DNA from: JBAXXL01 sp038206725 | GTDB lineage: Bacteria; Bacteroidota; Ignavibacteria; Kapaibacteriales; UBA2268 | Reading direction: 5' to 3' | Assembly (NCBI GenBank): GCA_038206725.1 | Contig: JBBRAO010000031.1 | Coordinates: 1 to 39,131, forward strand | Length of the DNA stretch: 39,131 nt | Part shown: piece after piece, positions 15,629-23,826 of the stretch | Position numbering within the stretch: the stretch's first letter is position 1 | Layout: each line of letters starts with the position of its first letter | Program-made: the position numbers and the translations under genes | Notes under the pieces: generated by a model | Databases searched by the model: none | The model's input: only the letters and a program-made list of their open reading frames with translations | What the model was told of the DNA's origin: nothing

Positions 15629-17740
15629 ATGAGATATTTATTAATATTAGTGATGGCAGGGGCGATGATGGCAAGTGCAAACGCTAAACCCACTCCTAAA
15701 GCCGCAAACCCGTTTTTCGGCGAATTTAAAACTCCGTACGGAGCACCGGCGTTCGACAAAATCAAAGACGCGGACTACCTACCGGCGATAAAAAAAGGTA
15801 TTGAAGAAAAAAGGCAAGAAGTTGCGGTAATTGTCAATAACAAAGACAAACCGACATTCGAAAATACTATCGTCGCAATGGAGCGCTCAGGCAAATTGTT
15901 GACGAAAGTAATGCTTATATTTAGCAACGTTTCTTCGGCGAATACCAATCCTGAACTCCAGAAAATTGAAGAAGAATCAACTCCTTTGCTATCGAAATTG
16001 AACGATGAAGTTAATATGAATCCGAAGTTATTCCAAAGAGTAAAAGCGGTTTATGAGACTAAAGATAACGGAAATTTCACAACCGAACAGAAAAAACTGA
16101 TCAGCGATTATTACAAAGGTTTTGCTCGCGGTGGTGCAAATTTGAACGACGCGCAAAAAGCAGAGCTAACCAAAATCAATGAAGAAATCTCAATGCTGAC
16201 TTTGCAGTTCGGGAAAAATATATTGAACGAAACCAATAAATATAAAATGGTTATTGATAACAAAGCCGATTTGGCCGGACTACCGGAATCGGTTATTATC
16301 GGTGCCGCAGAGGAAGGCAAAGCCGCAAAAATGGATGGCAAATGGGTATTCACATTGGCAAAACCAAGCTTTATCCCATTCCTTCAGTATTCCGAAAAAC
16401 GCGAACTAAGAAAGAAAATTCTAACCGCGTATAATATGATGGGCAATAACGGTGGTGAGTTGGACAATAACAAAATTGCCTCGAAAATTGTGAACCTACG
16501 CTTGAAAAAAGCAAATATACTTGGGTACAAAACTTGGGCTGATTACTGCTTAGAGCCGAATATGGCGAAAACACCCGATAAAGTTTACGACCTATTGAAC
16601 AAATTGTGGGTACCGGCGCGCGAAAACGCTATCAAAGAAGTTGCCGCGATGCAGGAAATTATCAACAAAGAAGGCGGTAAGTTCAAATTAGAGCCTTGGG
16701 ATTGGTGGTTTTACGCTGAAAAAGTGAAAAAAGCGAAATATGATTTGGATGAAGAACAATTACGCCCTTACTTTAAATTGGAGAACGTACGCGACGGCGC
16801 TTTTGCGGTTGCTAACAAGCTTTACGGCATTACATTTACCGAACGCAAAGACATTCCTGTTTATCAAGCGGACGTAAAAGCGTTTGAAGTTAAAGAAGCA
16901 ACCGGTAAGCACATCGGCATCTTGTATGTGGATTACTTCCCGCGCGCAAGCAAACGCGGCGGAGCTTGGATGAGCCCTTACCGCGACCAAAACAATCTAG
17001 ATAATCAATACATCACACCGATAGTTTGCAACGTAGGCAATTTTTCAAAACCAGCGGGGGATAGTCCTTCATTATTAAGCGTGGACGAAGTGAATACATT
17101 ATTCCACGAGTTTGGACACGCTTTGCACGGTTTATTATCGAATAATACTTATCCGAGTGTTACGGGTACTAACGTAGCTCAAGACTTTGTGGAATTGCCT
17201 TCCCAAGTTATGGAAAACTGGGCGATGGAACCGGAAGTGCTAAAAATGTACGCTAAAAATTGGAAAACAGGTGAAGTGATGCCGGACGAACTTATCAAGA
17301 AAATTCAAAATTCATCGAAATTCAACCAAGGTTTTGAAACTGTTGAATATCTTTCCGCCGCTCTTTTAGATATGGATTATAGTACTATAACAGCGGATAA
17401 AGAAATTGACGTTCAAAAATTCGAGAAAGTTTCGTTGGATAAAATGCAGTTAATTCCTGAAATAGTAGTTCGTTACCGCAGTACATATTTCCGTCATATT
17501 TTTGGCGATCCTGTGGGTTATTCTTCAGGTTATTACAGCTATATCTGGGCGGCAGTGCTTGATGCCGACGCTTTTGAAGCCTTTAAAGAAACTACATTAT
17601 TCGACAAAAAGACCGCGGAATCATTCAGAACTAACGTTTTATCTAAAGGCGGAACCGACGAACCAATGACACTCTACAAAAATTTCAGAGGTGCAGAACC
17701 GAAAATTGAGCCGCTGTTGAAACGCAGAGGCTTGAAATAA
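15629..17740 (+). CDS. dcp: Exported M3 family oligopeptidase (Dcp/thimet type)
   Basis: 703 residues with a signal peptide (MRYLLILVMAGAMMASANA), so periplasmic or surface-located. The zinc-peptidase motif H493-E-F-G-H497 lies in LFHEFGHALHGLLSN, with the third ligand region VELPSQVMENWAMEPEVL about 30 residues on. The C-terminal FRHIFGDPVGYSSGYYSYIWAAVLDADAF is typical of Dcp-type dipeptidyl carboxypeptidases and oligopeptidase A. Length is normal (about 680-720). It probably trims short peptides taken up by the cell. Whether it removes dipeptides (Dcp) or cuts internally (PrlC-like) cannot be settled from sequence alone, so the symbol is tentative. The GC content is slightly higher than its neighbours. 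Confidence 0.93.
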   Translation: MRYLLILVMAGAMMASANAKPTPKAANPFFGEFKTPYGAPAFDKIKDADYLPAIKKGIEEKRQEVAVIVNNKDKPTFENTIVAMERSGKLLTKVMLIFSNVSSANTNPELQKIEEESTPLLSKLNDEVNMNPKLFQRVKAVYETKDNGNFTTEQKKLISDYYKGFARGGANLNDAQKAELTKINEEISMLTLQFGKNILNETNKYKMVIDNKADLAGLPESVIIGAAEEGKAAKMDGKWVFTLAKPSFIPFLQYSEKRELRKKILTAYNMMGNNGGELDNNKIASKIVNLRLKKANILGYKTWADYCLEPNMAKTPDKVYDLLNKLWVPARENAIKEVAAMQEIINKEGGKFKLEPWDWWFYAEKVKKAKYDLDEEQLRPYFKLENVRDGAFAVANKLYGITFTERKDIPVYQADVKAFEVKEATGKHIGILYVDYFPRASKRGGAWMSPYRDQNNLDNQYITPIVCNVGNFSKPAGDSPSLLSVDEVNTLFHEFGHALHGLLSNNTYPSVTGTNVAQDFVELPSQVMENWAMEPEVLKMYAKNWKTGEVMPDELIKKIQNSSKFNQGFETVEYLSAALLDMDYSTITADKEIDVQKFEKVSLDKMQLIPEIVVRYRSTYFRHIFGDPVGYSSGYYSYIWAAVLDADAFEAFKETTLFDKKTAESFRTNVLSKGGTDEPMTLYKNFRGAEPKIEPLLKRRGLK

Positions 17741-17780
17741 ACAAATAGATTGGCGAAAAACCAGTTGAGTGTGTTTTTAC

Positions 17781-17815
17781 AAAGGAACCCTGAATGATTG
17801 GGGTTCCTTTGTTTT
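17781..17815 (+). terminator. Joint copy 6: terminator of the M3 peptidase gene
   Basis: AAAGGAACCC (17781-17790) pairs with GGGTTCCTTT (17801-17810), a 10-bp stem, followed by G and five T. It is the strongest stem of the six related hairpins. Confidence 0.88.
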
Positions 17816-17863
17816 TATGGATGGGTGGGGTGGGGAAAAAGTTTTCCACAATTAAAAAAAAGA

Positions 17864-17895
17864 CTTGTTTATTATGAATAAATTTTATAATCTTG
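17864..17895 (+). promoter_or_regulatory. Orphan promoter block (joint promoter copy 3)
   Basis: CTTG at 17864-17867 and TAATCTTG at 17888-17895 with a 20-base spacer. It shares CACAATTAAAAAAAA and CTTGTTTATTATGAATA with the joints at 8029 and 11530, yet no gene follows for about 640 bases. Confidence 0.5.
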
Positions 17896-18535
17896 CAATT
17901 CGTTTAGCACTAGTTACTAAAGAATTCCATCACGACCTTCCCCCAGTGAAAGGCGCCTTCGAATAGAGTATTGCACCCACTTTCGTCATTGGTAATTCAA
18001 TAGTTTTTTTTATATAATTATGTAGGCGAATGAAATTGAAAAATTCTTTAAAATAAATAAAAATAATTCAAGAAAGGCTCAAATTCGGGGGGGGGAGAAA
18101 ATCATAACAGCCCACAGCTTGGCGTTTCAGCTCGCTAATCACAATTTGTTAAATATACTAATTACAATAATATAGTAATAATGACGTCTTGGAAAAATAC
18201 TTAATAAAATGACAGCAAGGAATGCTTGCACAGAAATAAAAGACCATTAGACCGGGTTGTTTTTGAAATAAAAGAAGAACCATACTAAAAAAATCCGGTA
18301 AGAGCATAATAAGTACTACTGATAGACATCAAAAAAGATAAGAAAAACGAAAGCAGAATGCTTAATTAATATATCCATCCGGCTTAAAGCTTCCCATCCT
18401 TTATACTACATAAAATTATATCCGATTAAAGAACATAATATTAATCACATTTAAAATACAATAGTTCTAATTATTCGGATCTTTACTAAGCACAAAATTT
18501 AAAAAAATTATTAAATAATTATAAAAGCGAAAATT

Positions 18536-19312
18536 ATGAAAACGAAAAATCTATTATTAACCCTTGCATTAGGAGCGGTTGTGTTATTAGGAAGTTGTAA
18601 GGAAAATACTGATACAACTTCACCAATTGTTCCGGACGCAATAATGAAGCCCGGAGGTCCGGAATTGGCACCAGTAAGGCTTGGAATGGCAGCTTATTTT
18701 GTTATACTCTCAAAAACGGGTGTTACAGATGTATATAAGTCTTCAATTACCGGAGATGTAGGATCGAGTCCAATTACAGGTGCGGCTATCTTATTAGAAT
18801 GTAATGAAGTAGTCGGAACAATCTACTCAGTTGATCCAGCAGGTCCTCAACCTTGCAGAGTGATTAACCCAACACGATTAGGTATTGCAGTACTTAGTAT
18901 GCAAACCGCATATACAGACGCGGCTGGACGGGTTAACCCTAAATTCTATAATTTAGGTGCCGGAAATATTGGTGGCAAAACTCTTGCTCCCGGTCTGTAT
19001 AAATGGACAACTGGACTTATTATACCAAAAGATGTTACAATCAGCGGCGGTCCGAATGATGTATGGATATTCCAAGTTCCAGGAACACTTGTTATGAGTT
19101 CTGGTGTTAGCATTACATTAAGTGGTGGCGCAAGAGCAAGAAATATCTTCTGGCAGGTGGCCGGTGCTGTAACATTAGGAACTACCAGTCATTTTGAAGG
19201 AACTATTTTGGGTCAAACAGGAATCAATTTGCAAACAGGTGCTTCAATTAACGGAAGACTGTTGGCGCAAACTGCTGTAACTCTACAAATGAGTACTGTT
19301 GTAAAACCATAA
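18536..19312 (+). CDS. DUF3494 (ice-binding-like) lipoprotein
   Basis: 258 residues. A lipoprotein signal peptide with lipobox VLLGS-Cys21 implies anchoring in the outer or inner membrane. From about residue 48 the protein is the DUF3494 fold: LGMAAYFVILSKTGVTDVYK, SSITGDVGSSPITG, LAPGLYKWTTGLIIPKDVTI, GGPNDVWIFQVPGTLVMSSG and RNIFWQVAGAVTLGTTSHFE then GTILGQTGINLQTGASINGR. Characterised DUF3494 members from psychrophiles bind ice through a flat beta-helix face; others have unknown roles, such as adhesion. It is single-domain, with no sorting domain. Ice binding is a family-level possibility, not demonstrated here. It is followed by its own terminator. Confidence 0.9.
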   Translation: MKTKNLLLTLALGAVVLLGSCKENTDTTSPIVPDAIMKPGGPELAPVRLGMAAYFVILSKTGVTDVYKSSITGDVGSSPITGAAILLECNEVVGTIYSVDPAGPQPCRVINPTRLGIAVLSMQTAYTDAAGRVNPKFYNLGAGNIGGKTLAPGLYKWTTGLIIPKDVTISGGPNDVWIFQVPGTLVMSSGVSITLSGGARARNIFWQVAGAVTLGTTSHFEGTILGQTGINLQTGASINGRLLAQTAVTLQMSTVVKP

Positions 19313-19905
19313 ATAATCCTATAATCAAAATTTTAAAAGAGATTGCCGCAAGGTTAATCTCTTTTTTTTTGTAAAATTTGGAAAGGGCAATACATACTAT
19401 TAATACGATTATGCCATAGAAAAACATTTAGTAATAAATTAAAAAAAAATTAGTTAGTGGTGCCTTAATTATTTTAAAGAACATAATCAAATAAAACAAA
19501 GAAGTTCAAAAGAATGCTTAATATATATAAAAAATAATATTAGTTATACGCAATAAATATTCGTTTTTGATAAAATAATGTTACTTTTTAATAGTCTTAT
19601 AATTTAAGTTTTATGGATTTTGTTCTTAATTTTTAAAAAAACAAAGAAAAAAGAAAGAAAATTCAAATTGGCAAGTAACTGTTGAATATATAAAACTCAT
19701 TGTCAAAACGCATTTTCTATTAGTTGTTACTTTGTTATTTTTGGAACTAAATAATGGAAAAAGTATTTAAAAGGTCAATCGCCTCATCCAAAAAAGAAAT
19801 CGCTTTCAAAGTGAATCTCTTTATCGTTTCAAAATAAAATTAATAAGAATAAGATTAAAATAAATTAGTTATAAATGTTTTCTAATACTATATGGTATAG
19901 AAGAG
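19313..19905. other. AT-rich intergenic region
   Basis: 593 bases with the DUF3494 terminator at the start and no gene. TATTTTTG at 19734-19741 matches the -7 box and is a possible promoter of the SDR gene 165 bases on. I see nothing else. Confidence 0.5.
19335..19370 (+). terminator. Terminator of the DUF3494 gene
   Basis: AAAAGAGATT (19335-19344) pairs with AATCTCTTTT (19356-19365), followed by further T residues. Confidence 0.85.
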
Positions 19906-20667
19906 ATGAAAAAGCTCGAAAACAAAACAGTATTTATTACCGGTGGAATATCCGGTATTGGCAAGGCATGTGCATTTGCCGCCGCAAAACATGGTGCTAA
20001 CGTTGCAATTGCAGATTTAAAATCGGCAAATGTTGATACCGTAATGTATGAATTGAAACAAGTTAATCCAAAAGCAATATTTATTGAGTGCAATGTAGCT
20101 TTGATTAAACAAGTAGAAAATGCAATTCAACAAACAATAAGCACTTTTAATTCCTTGGATGTGGCTTTAAATAACGCCGGTATCGGCGGTGAAGCAAATA
20201 AAGTGGGCGATATGAGCGAAGAAGCTTGGTTAAAAGTAATTGGAGTAAACTTAAATGGAATATTCAATTGCATGAAATATGAATTAATTCAGATGGCAAA
20301 GCAGAAATCTGGAGTTATCATAAATATGTCATCAATTTTGGGTAAAGTTGGTTTTGCTACTTCTTCTCATTATGTAGCGGCAAAACATGGTATAATTGGC
20401 CTAACACAAACAGCGGCATTGGAGTATGCAGAAGAAGGTATCCGCATAAATGCAATATGCCCAGGATTTATAATTACACCTTTATTGTCAAATGCAGGTG
20501 TTATCGATAATTCAGATATCCAAAATTATATTATAGGTTTGCATCCTATGAAACGTTTAGGAACCTCAGAAGAAATTGCCGCCGGATTTATTTTTCTTGC
20601 CTCCGAAGACAGTTCATTTGTTACAGGCATTGCAATGGAAATAGATGGCGGATATTTAATGCAATAA
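19906..20667 (+). CDS. Short-chain dehydrogenase/reductase
   Basis: 253-residue cytosolic SDR of the classical type. The cofactor motif is TGGISGIG (12-19), Asp37 after the second strand suggests NAD(H) preference, NNAG is at 89-92, and the catalytic residues are Ser142/143, Tyr156 and Lys160 in the YVAAK arrangement. The C-terminal SSFVTGIAMEIDGGYLMQ is typical of the family. The substrate cannot be told; related proteins act on secondary alcohols or sugars. It is followed after 88 bases by a small unknown gene and then the superoxide dismutase, in the same direction. Confidence 0.93.
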   Translation: MKKLENKTVFITGGISGIGKACAFAAAKHGANVAIADLKSANVDTVMYELKQVNPKAIFIECNVALIKQVENAIQQTISTFNSLDVALNNAGIGGEANKVGDMSEEAWLKVIGVNLNGIFNCMKYELIQMAKQKSGVIINMSSILGKVGFATSSHYVAAKHGIIGLTQTAALEYAEEGIRINAICPGFIITPLLSNAGVIDNSDIQNYIIGLHPMKRLGTSEEIAAGFIFLASEDSSFVTGIAMEIDGGYLMQ

Positions 20668-20755
20668 AATAATTCTGATAATCGGAATAAAAATATAAAA
20701 TTATCTACAAATAAATTAATTTTCTAGAATTATAAACTATTTAAGGTAAGAAGTA

Positions 20756-20989
20756 ATGTTAACTCAAGAAGCTCATAAAGTCCCTGTAATTGTTCTAAAT
20801 GATGTAAATTGTCATTACCCGAACAATAATTTGGTTTATGATAAAAATCCAGGGGATTTAAATTCGATCATACAAAATATTCAAACTGCTGTGAAAGAGC
20901 AGTATCCGGATTTATCGGAATATCTTGTTGGTATGCTGAGTAGTATTCCAAAAGACAGAGATCCGAAAATAATTCGGTTTCAAAGTTAA
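20756..20989 (+). CDS. Small uncharacterised protein
   Basis: 77 residues (MLTQEAHKVPVIVLNDVNCH...), soluble, no signal peptide or membrane segment. I do not recognise a family. The centre (GDLNSIIQNIQTAVKEQYPD) is predicted helical. The ATG follows AAGGTAAGAAGTA, a fair ribosome-binding region. It ends 32 bases before the superoxide dismutase gene, so the two are likely cotranscribed. It is kept as real because of codon use, position and spacing, but the evidence is modest. Confidence 0.6.
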   Translation: MLTQEAHKVPVIVLNDVNCHYPNNNLVYDKNPGDLNSIIQNIQTAVKEQYPDLSEYLVGMLSSIPKDRDPKIIRFQS

Positions 20990-21021
20990 TAATCCATTTA
21001 ATATTATTAGGGCTAAATAAA

Positions 21022-21789
21022 ATGAACAAATTAAAGCTATTAGGAATGATAATTGTACTTGTATTGCTAAGTACAGGTTTCGCAGAAGTATCTTTTGCAC
21101 AAGGAAATACAAAAGGTAAAATGTCTAGTCAAATGATAAACACTAAAAATCACAAGCCAATCACTAAATATGAATTTCCTCCTTTGGATTTTGCTTACGA
21201 TGCATTAGAACCTTATATTGACAAATTAACAGTAGAAATTCATTACTCTAAGCATTTCAGAATGTATTATGATAATTTTATAAATGCGATTAAGGGAACT
21301 GCATTGGAATCAATGAATATTAAAGATATTTTCAAAAATATGAGTAAATACTCTATGGCTGTAAGAAACAATGGCGGCGGATATTTCAATCACGCATTTT
21401 ACTGGGAAAACATACAGCCAAAAAACAAAATATTGCCGAGTGGAACCCTATTAGCCGCAATTAATAGTAATTTTAAAACATTTGACGAATTTAAAAAGCA
21501 ATTTTCAGAAGCCGGTAAAACATTATTCGGTAGTGGTTGGGCTTGGTTATGTGTTGACAATAAAGGAAAATTATTTATATGTTCTACACCAAATCAAGAT
21601 AATCCTCTGATGGACGTAGCAGAAAAAAGAGGGATTCCAATTTTTAATATGGACGTTTGGGAACATGCTTACTATTTAAAATATCAAAATAAAAGAGCAG
21701 ATTATATTGAAGCCTTCTGGAATATTATTAATTGGGAAGAAGTAGGTATAAGATATGAAAACGCATTAATTGAGTTAAGTATAAAGTAA
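21022..21789 (+). CDS. sodA: Exported superoxide dismutase, Mn type
   Basis: 255 residues with a signal peptide (hydrophobic 5-20, probable cleavage after SFA-Q), so the enzyme acts outside the cytoplasm against superoxide. Metal ligands are H74 (in IHYSKHF), H124 (NHAFYW), D211 and H215 (DVWEHAYY), all present. Gly at the site four residues before H124 together with Gln192 in PNQDNP is the Mn-type arrangement; Fe enzymes carry Gln at the first site. The usual second His of HYxKHH is Phe79, while the Tyr34-equivalent is kept (Tyr82). A spacer of about 25 residues between signal and domain (GNTKGKMSSQMINTKNHK) is long and basic. Confidence 0.93.
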   Translation: MNKLKLLGMIIVLVLLSTGFAEVSFAQGNTKGKMSSQMINTKNHKPITKYEFPPLDFAYDALEPYIDKLTVEIHYSKHFRMYYDNFINAIKGTALESMNIKDIFKNMSKYSMAVRNNGGGYFNHAFYWENIQPKNKILPSGTLLAAINSNFKTFDEFKKQFSEAGKTLFGSGWAWLCVDNKGKLFICSTPNQDNPLMDVAEKRGIPIFNMDVWEHAYYLKYQNKRADYIEAFWNIINWEEVGIRYENALIELSIK

Positions 21790-22158
21790 TTTGGGCAATA
21801 GCTGTTAATAATTCAAAATTTATGATTTATATAAAATTCTGTAAAGAGTTTCTTATCTGGGAATCTCATTTTAATTTAAACTATGAAGTTAAAGCTAAAA
21901 ATAAAATAAATGCAAAATAAAAATAAACCTAGTTCGTGTTAAATGGATATCTTGTGTCAAATTATTTTAAGTAACTAATCAATTATTAATATCATTTGGT
22001 AAGTTTAGTTAGTTAAAGTTATATATTGATGATTCTTATGATAAAAATCAATTGTTGTCATTTATTCCTTCTATTAACAATCTTTTATAATAAAAAATAA
22101 TAAGATATACCCATATATTATGGGCTTTATTCATAAACAAAACCAAAAGGGAAAAATT
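21790..22158. other. AT-rich intergenic region
   Basis: 369 bases. No gene, hairpin terminator or convincing promoter can be identified. Confidence 0.5.
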
Positions 22159-23313
22159 ATGGAATTACTTAATGAAGAATTGCTAAAAGAGCTTATATCC
22201 GTAAGCCAAGCACCTTGTATTTCACTTTATATGCCAACGCATAGAAGCTTTCCGGAAAACCTTCAAGACCCAATCAGATTTAAAAACATAATCAAACAAT
22301 TGGAAGATAATCTCCTACAACAATATACAGCAAATGAAGTTCAAAAACTTCTTGATCCCCTAATAGTTTTTGATAATAAAACCGAAACGTGGAATCATAC
22401 TTTGGATGGTCTTGCAATTTTTCGCAACTCAGATGATTTCAAAGCTATAGGTTTACAAGTACCTGTTGAAGAATTATTAGTTATTTCAGATAAATTTCAT
22501 ACTAAACCAATAAGACACTATTTGCAGACTGTTGACCGTTACCATATTTTGGGCTTAAGTCTGAACGATATTAAACTATTTGAAGGGAATCGTGATTCAC
22601 TAATTGAAGTTGAACTCCCGGTGGGAATGCCTAAAACATTAGCAGATGCACTCGGAACCGAAGTAACGGAAAAACATTCAACAGTTGCATCGTATGGGGG
22701 TGTGGGAGGTGATAGTTCGGCAATGCACCACGGACAGGGAGCTAAAAATGATGAGGAAGAGAAAGATACTGAAAAATTTTTCCGCATTATAGCCGGAGCC
22801 ATTTATGAGAATTTTTCTAAACCATCAAGTTTGCCTTTAATTCTTGCGGCATTACCTGAACACCATAACCTTTTCCATAAAGTAAGCAAAAATCCTTTTT
22901 TAATTAGCAAAGGTATAGCTGTTAATTACAACTCAGTGAAAATTGATATATTAAATAAATTAGCATGGGATATAATAGAATCCAATTATTTGCAAAAACT
23001 TGGAGATATGGTTGATAAATTTGAACAAGCGAGAGCAAATGGATTAGGCCTCGATAATATTGATCAAGTGATTGAAGCCGCAAAAGCCGGTAGAGTAGAA
23101 AATATACTTATCGAAGCTGATAGATTAATTCCAAAAAACCTCGAAAATAAAACTTCACAAAAAGCGAACATCACAAATTATTCACTGCCGCAATTAGACG
23201 ACTTACTTGATGATATAAGCGAATTGGTAACCAAAATGGGTGGGAAAGTAACTATTATACCTAAAGAAAAGATGCCTACTAATACTGGTCTCGCCGCAAC
23301 TTTACGTTATTAA
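22159..23313 (+). CDS. Bacterial archaeo-eukaryotic release-factor-like protein (baeRF family 3 type)
   Basis: 384 residues from ATG 22159 (MELLNEELLKELISVSQAPC). This start is preceded by AAAAGGGAAAAATT; an upstream in-frame ATG at 22120 adds 13 residues (MGFIHKQNQKGKI) that look like leader. The opening APCISLYMPTHRSFPENLQD and PIRFKNIIKQLED block is typical of the baeRF proteins described by comparative genomics as relatives of eRF1/aRF1. The middle carries MHHGQGAKNDEEEKDTEKFF, where family members have a glycine/histidine-rich loop; the canonical GGQ of release factors is not present. The end, LDDLLDDISELVTKMGGKVTII, resembles the C-terminal L7Ae-like part. The proposed role is ribosome-related rescue or control; it has not been tested here. 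An HPF-like gene follows after 103 bases. Confidence 0.78.
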   Translation: MELLNEELLKELISVSQAPCISLYMPTHRSFPENLQDPIRFKNIIKQLEDNLLQQYTANEVQKLLDPLIVFDNKTETWNHTLDGLAIFRNSDDFKAIGLQVPVEELLVISDKFHTKPIRHYLQTVDRYHILGLSLNDIKLFEGNRDSLIEVELPVGMPKTLADALGTEVTEKHSTVASYGGVGGDSSAMHHGQGAKNDEEEKDTEKFFRIIAGAIYENFSKPSSLPLILAALPEHHNLFHKVSKNPFLISKGIAVNYNSVKIDILNKLAWDIIESNYLQKLGDMVDKFEQARANGLGLDNIDQVIEAAKAGRVENILIEADRLIPKNLENKTSQKANITNYSLPQLDDLLDDISELVTKMGGKVTIIPKEKMPTNTGLAATLRY

Positions 23314-23416
23314 ATCAATTTATAAATTACCAAAAAAAACTATGTTTCAAATTTAGAAAAAATCATAACAAACAAAAAAACTCAATAAAATTTTCTTAAT
23401 AAATAGGAATATCCTA

Positions 23417-23731
23417 ATGACAATTCATATTACAACTGACAAAAAAGAAATCAATACCGAAGAATTTAGAGAATCTCTGACTGAAACAATAACAAAAGAC
23501 CTAAATAGGTATGATGAGCATATTACCCGATTGGAGGTTCATTTATCCGATGAGGATGGTGCTAAGAATGGAGTAAATGATAAAAAATGTGTTATGGAAG
23601 CACGTGTGGATCGTAATCCGCCGGTTGTTGTTACTAATCACGCTGATAATTTCGAACTATCGGTAGAAGGTGCGGCAGATAAATTAAAGACTTCCTTAAA
23701 TAAAATGATTGACCGTTCAAAAAATTATTAA
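23417..23731 (+). CDS. HPF/RaiA-like ribosome-associated protein
   Basis: 104 residues resembling the ribosome hibernation factor/RaiA fold: a beta-alpha-beta-beta-beta-alpha pattern with LNRYDEHITRLEVHLSDEDG, then KKCVMEARVDRNPPVVVTNH and a C-terminal helix (VEGAADKLKTSLNKMIDRS). It has the size of the short HPF form with no C-terminal dimerisation domain. Such proteins sit in the decoding centre and silence or protect ribosomes under stress. Divergence from true HPF means the call rests on fold pattern and key phrases. It sits directly after the baeRF-like gene and before the pyk terminator region, probably in a stress operon. Confidence 0.75.
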   Translation: MTIHITTDKKEINTEEFRESLTETITKDLNRYDEHITRLEVHLSDEDGAKNGVNDKKCVMEARVDRNPPVVVTNHADNFELSVEGAADKLKTSLNKMIDRSKNY

Positions 23732-23774
23732 TTTATGATTTAAAATTCAATTTATCAAAATACTGCTTAAACTT

Positions 23775-23805
23775 GGGGCTGTTAAACAGCCCCATATTTT
23801 TTTTT
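23775..23805 (+). terminator. Terminator after the HPF-like gene
   Basis: GGGGCTGTT (23775-23783) pairs with AACAGCCCC (23785-23793) around a single base, then ATATTTTTTTTT. It closes the baeRF-HPF unit just before pyk. Confidence 0.9.
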
Positions 23806-23826
23806 ATAATTATATAGTGATGTTCT

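Larger units (their letters stand above)
17741..18535. other. Long non-coding stretch after the M3 peptidase
   Basis: 795 bases without a supportable gene. It contains joint copy 6 (terminator 17781-17815 and promoter 17864-17895), but the promoter leads into no reading frame. The GC-richer segment 17925-17990 and the G9 run near 18088 look like remnants of inserted or decayed DNA. The last 150 bases are very AT-rich and presumably hold the promoter of the DUF3494 gene. Confidence 0.5.

Noticed and set aside
17911..17995. Short GC-richer frame on the minus strand (MTKVGAILYSKAPFTGGRS)
   Set aside because: Only about 20 codons, no family recognised, and other frames look equally plausible; treated as non-coding or decayed.
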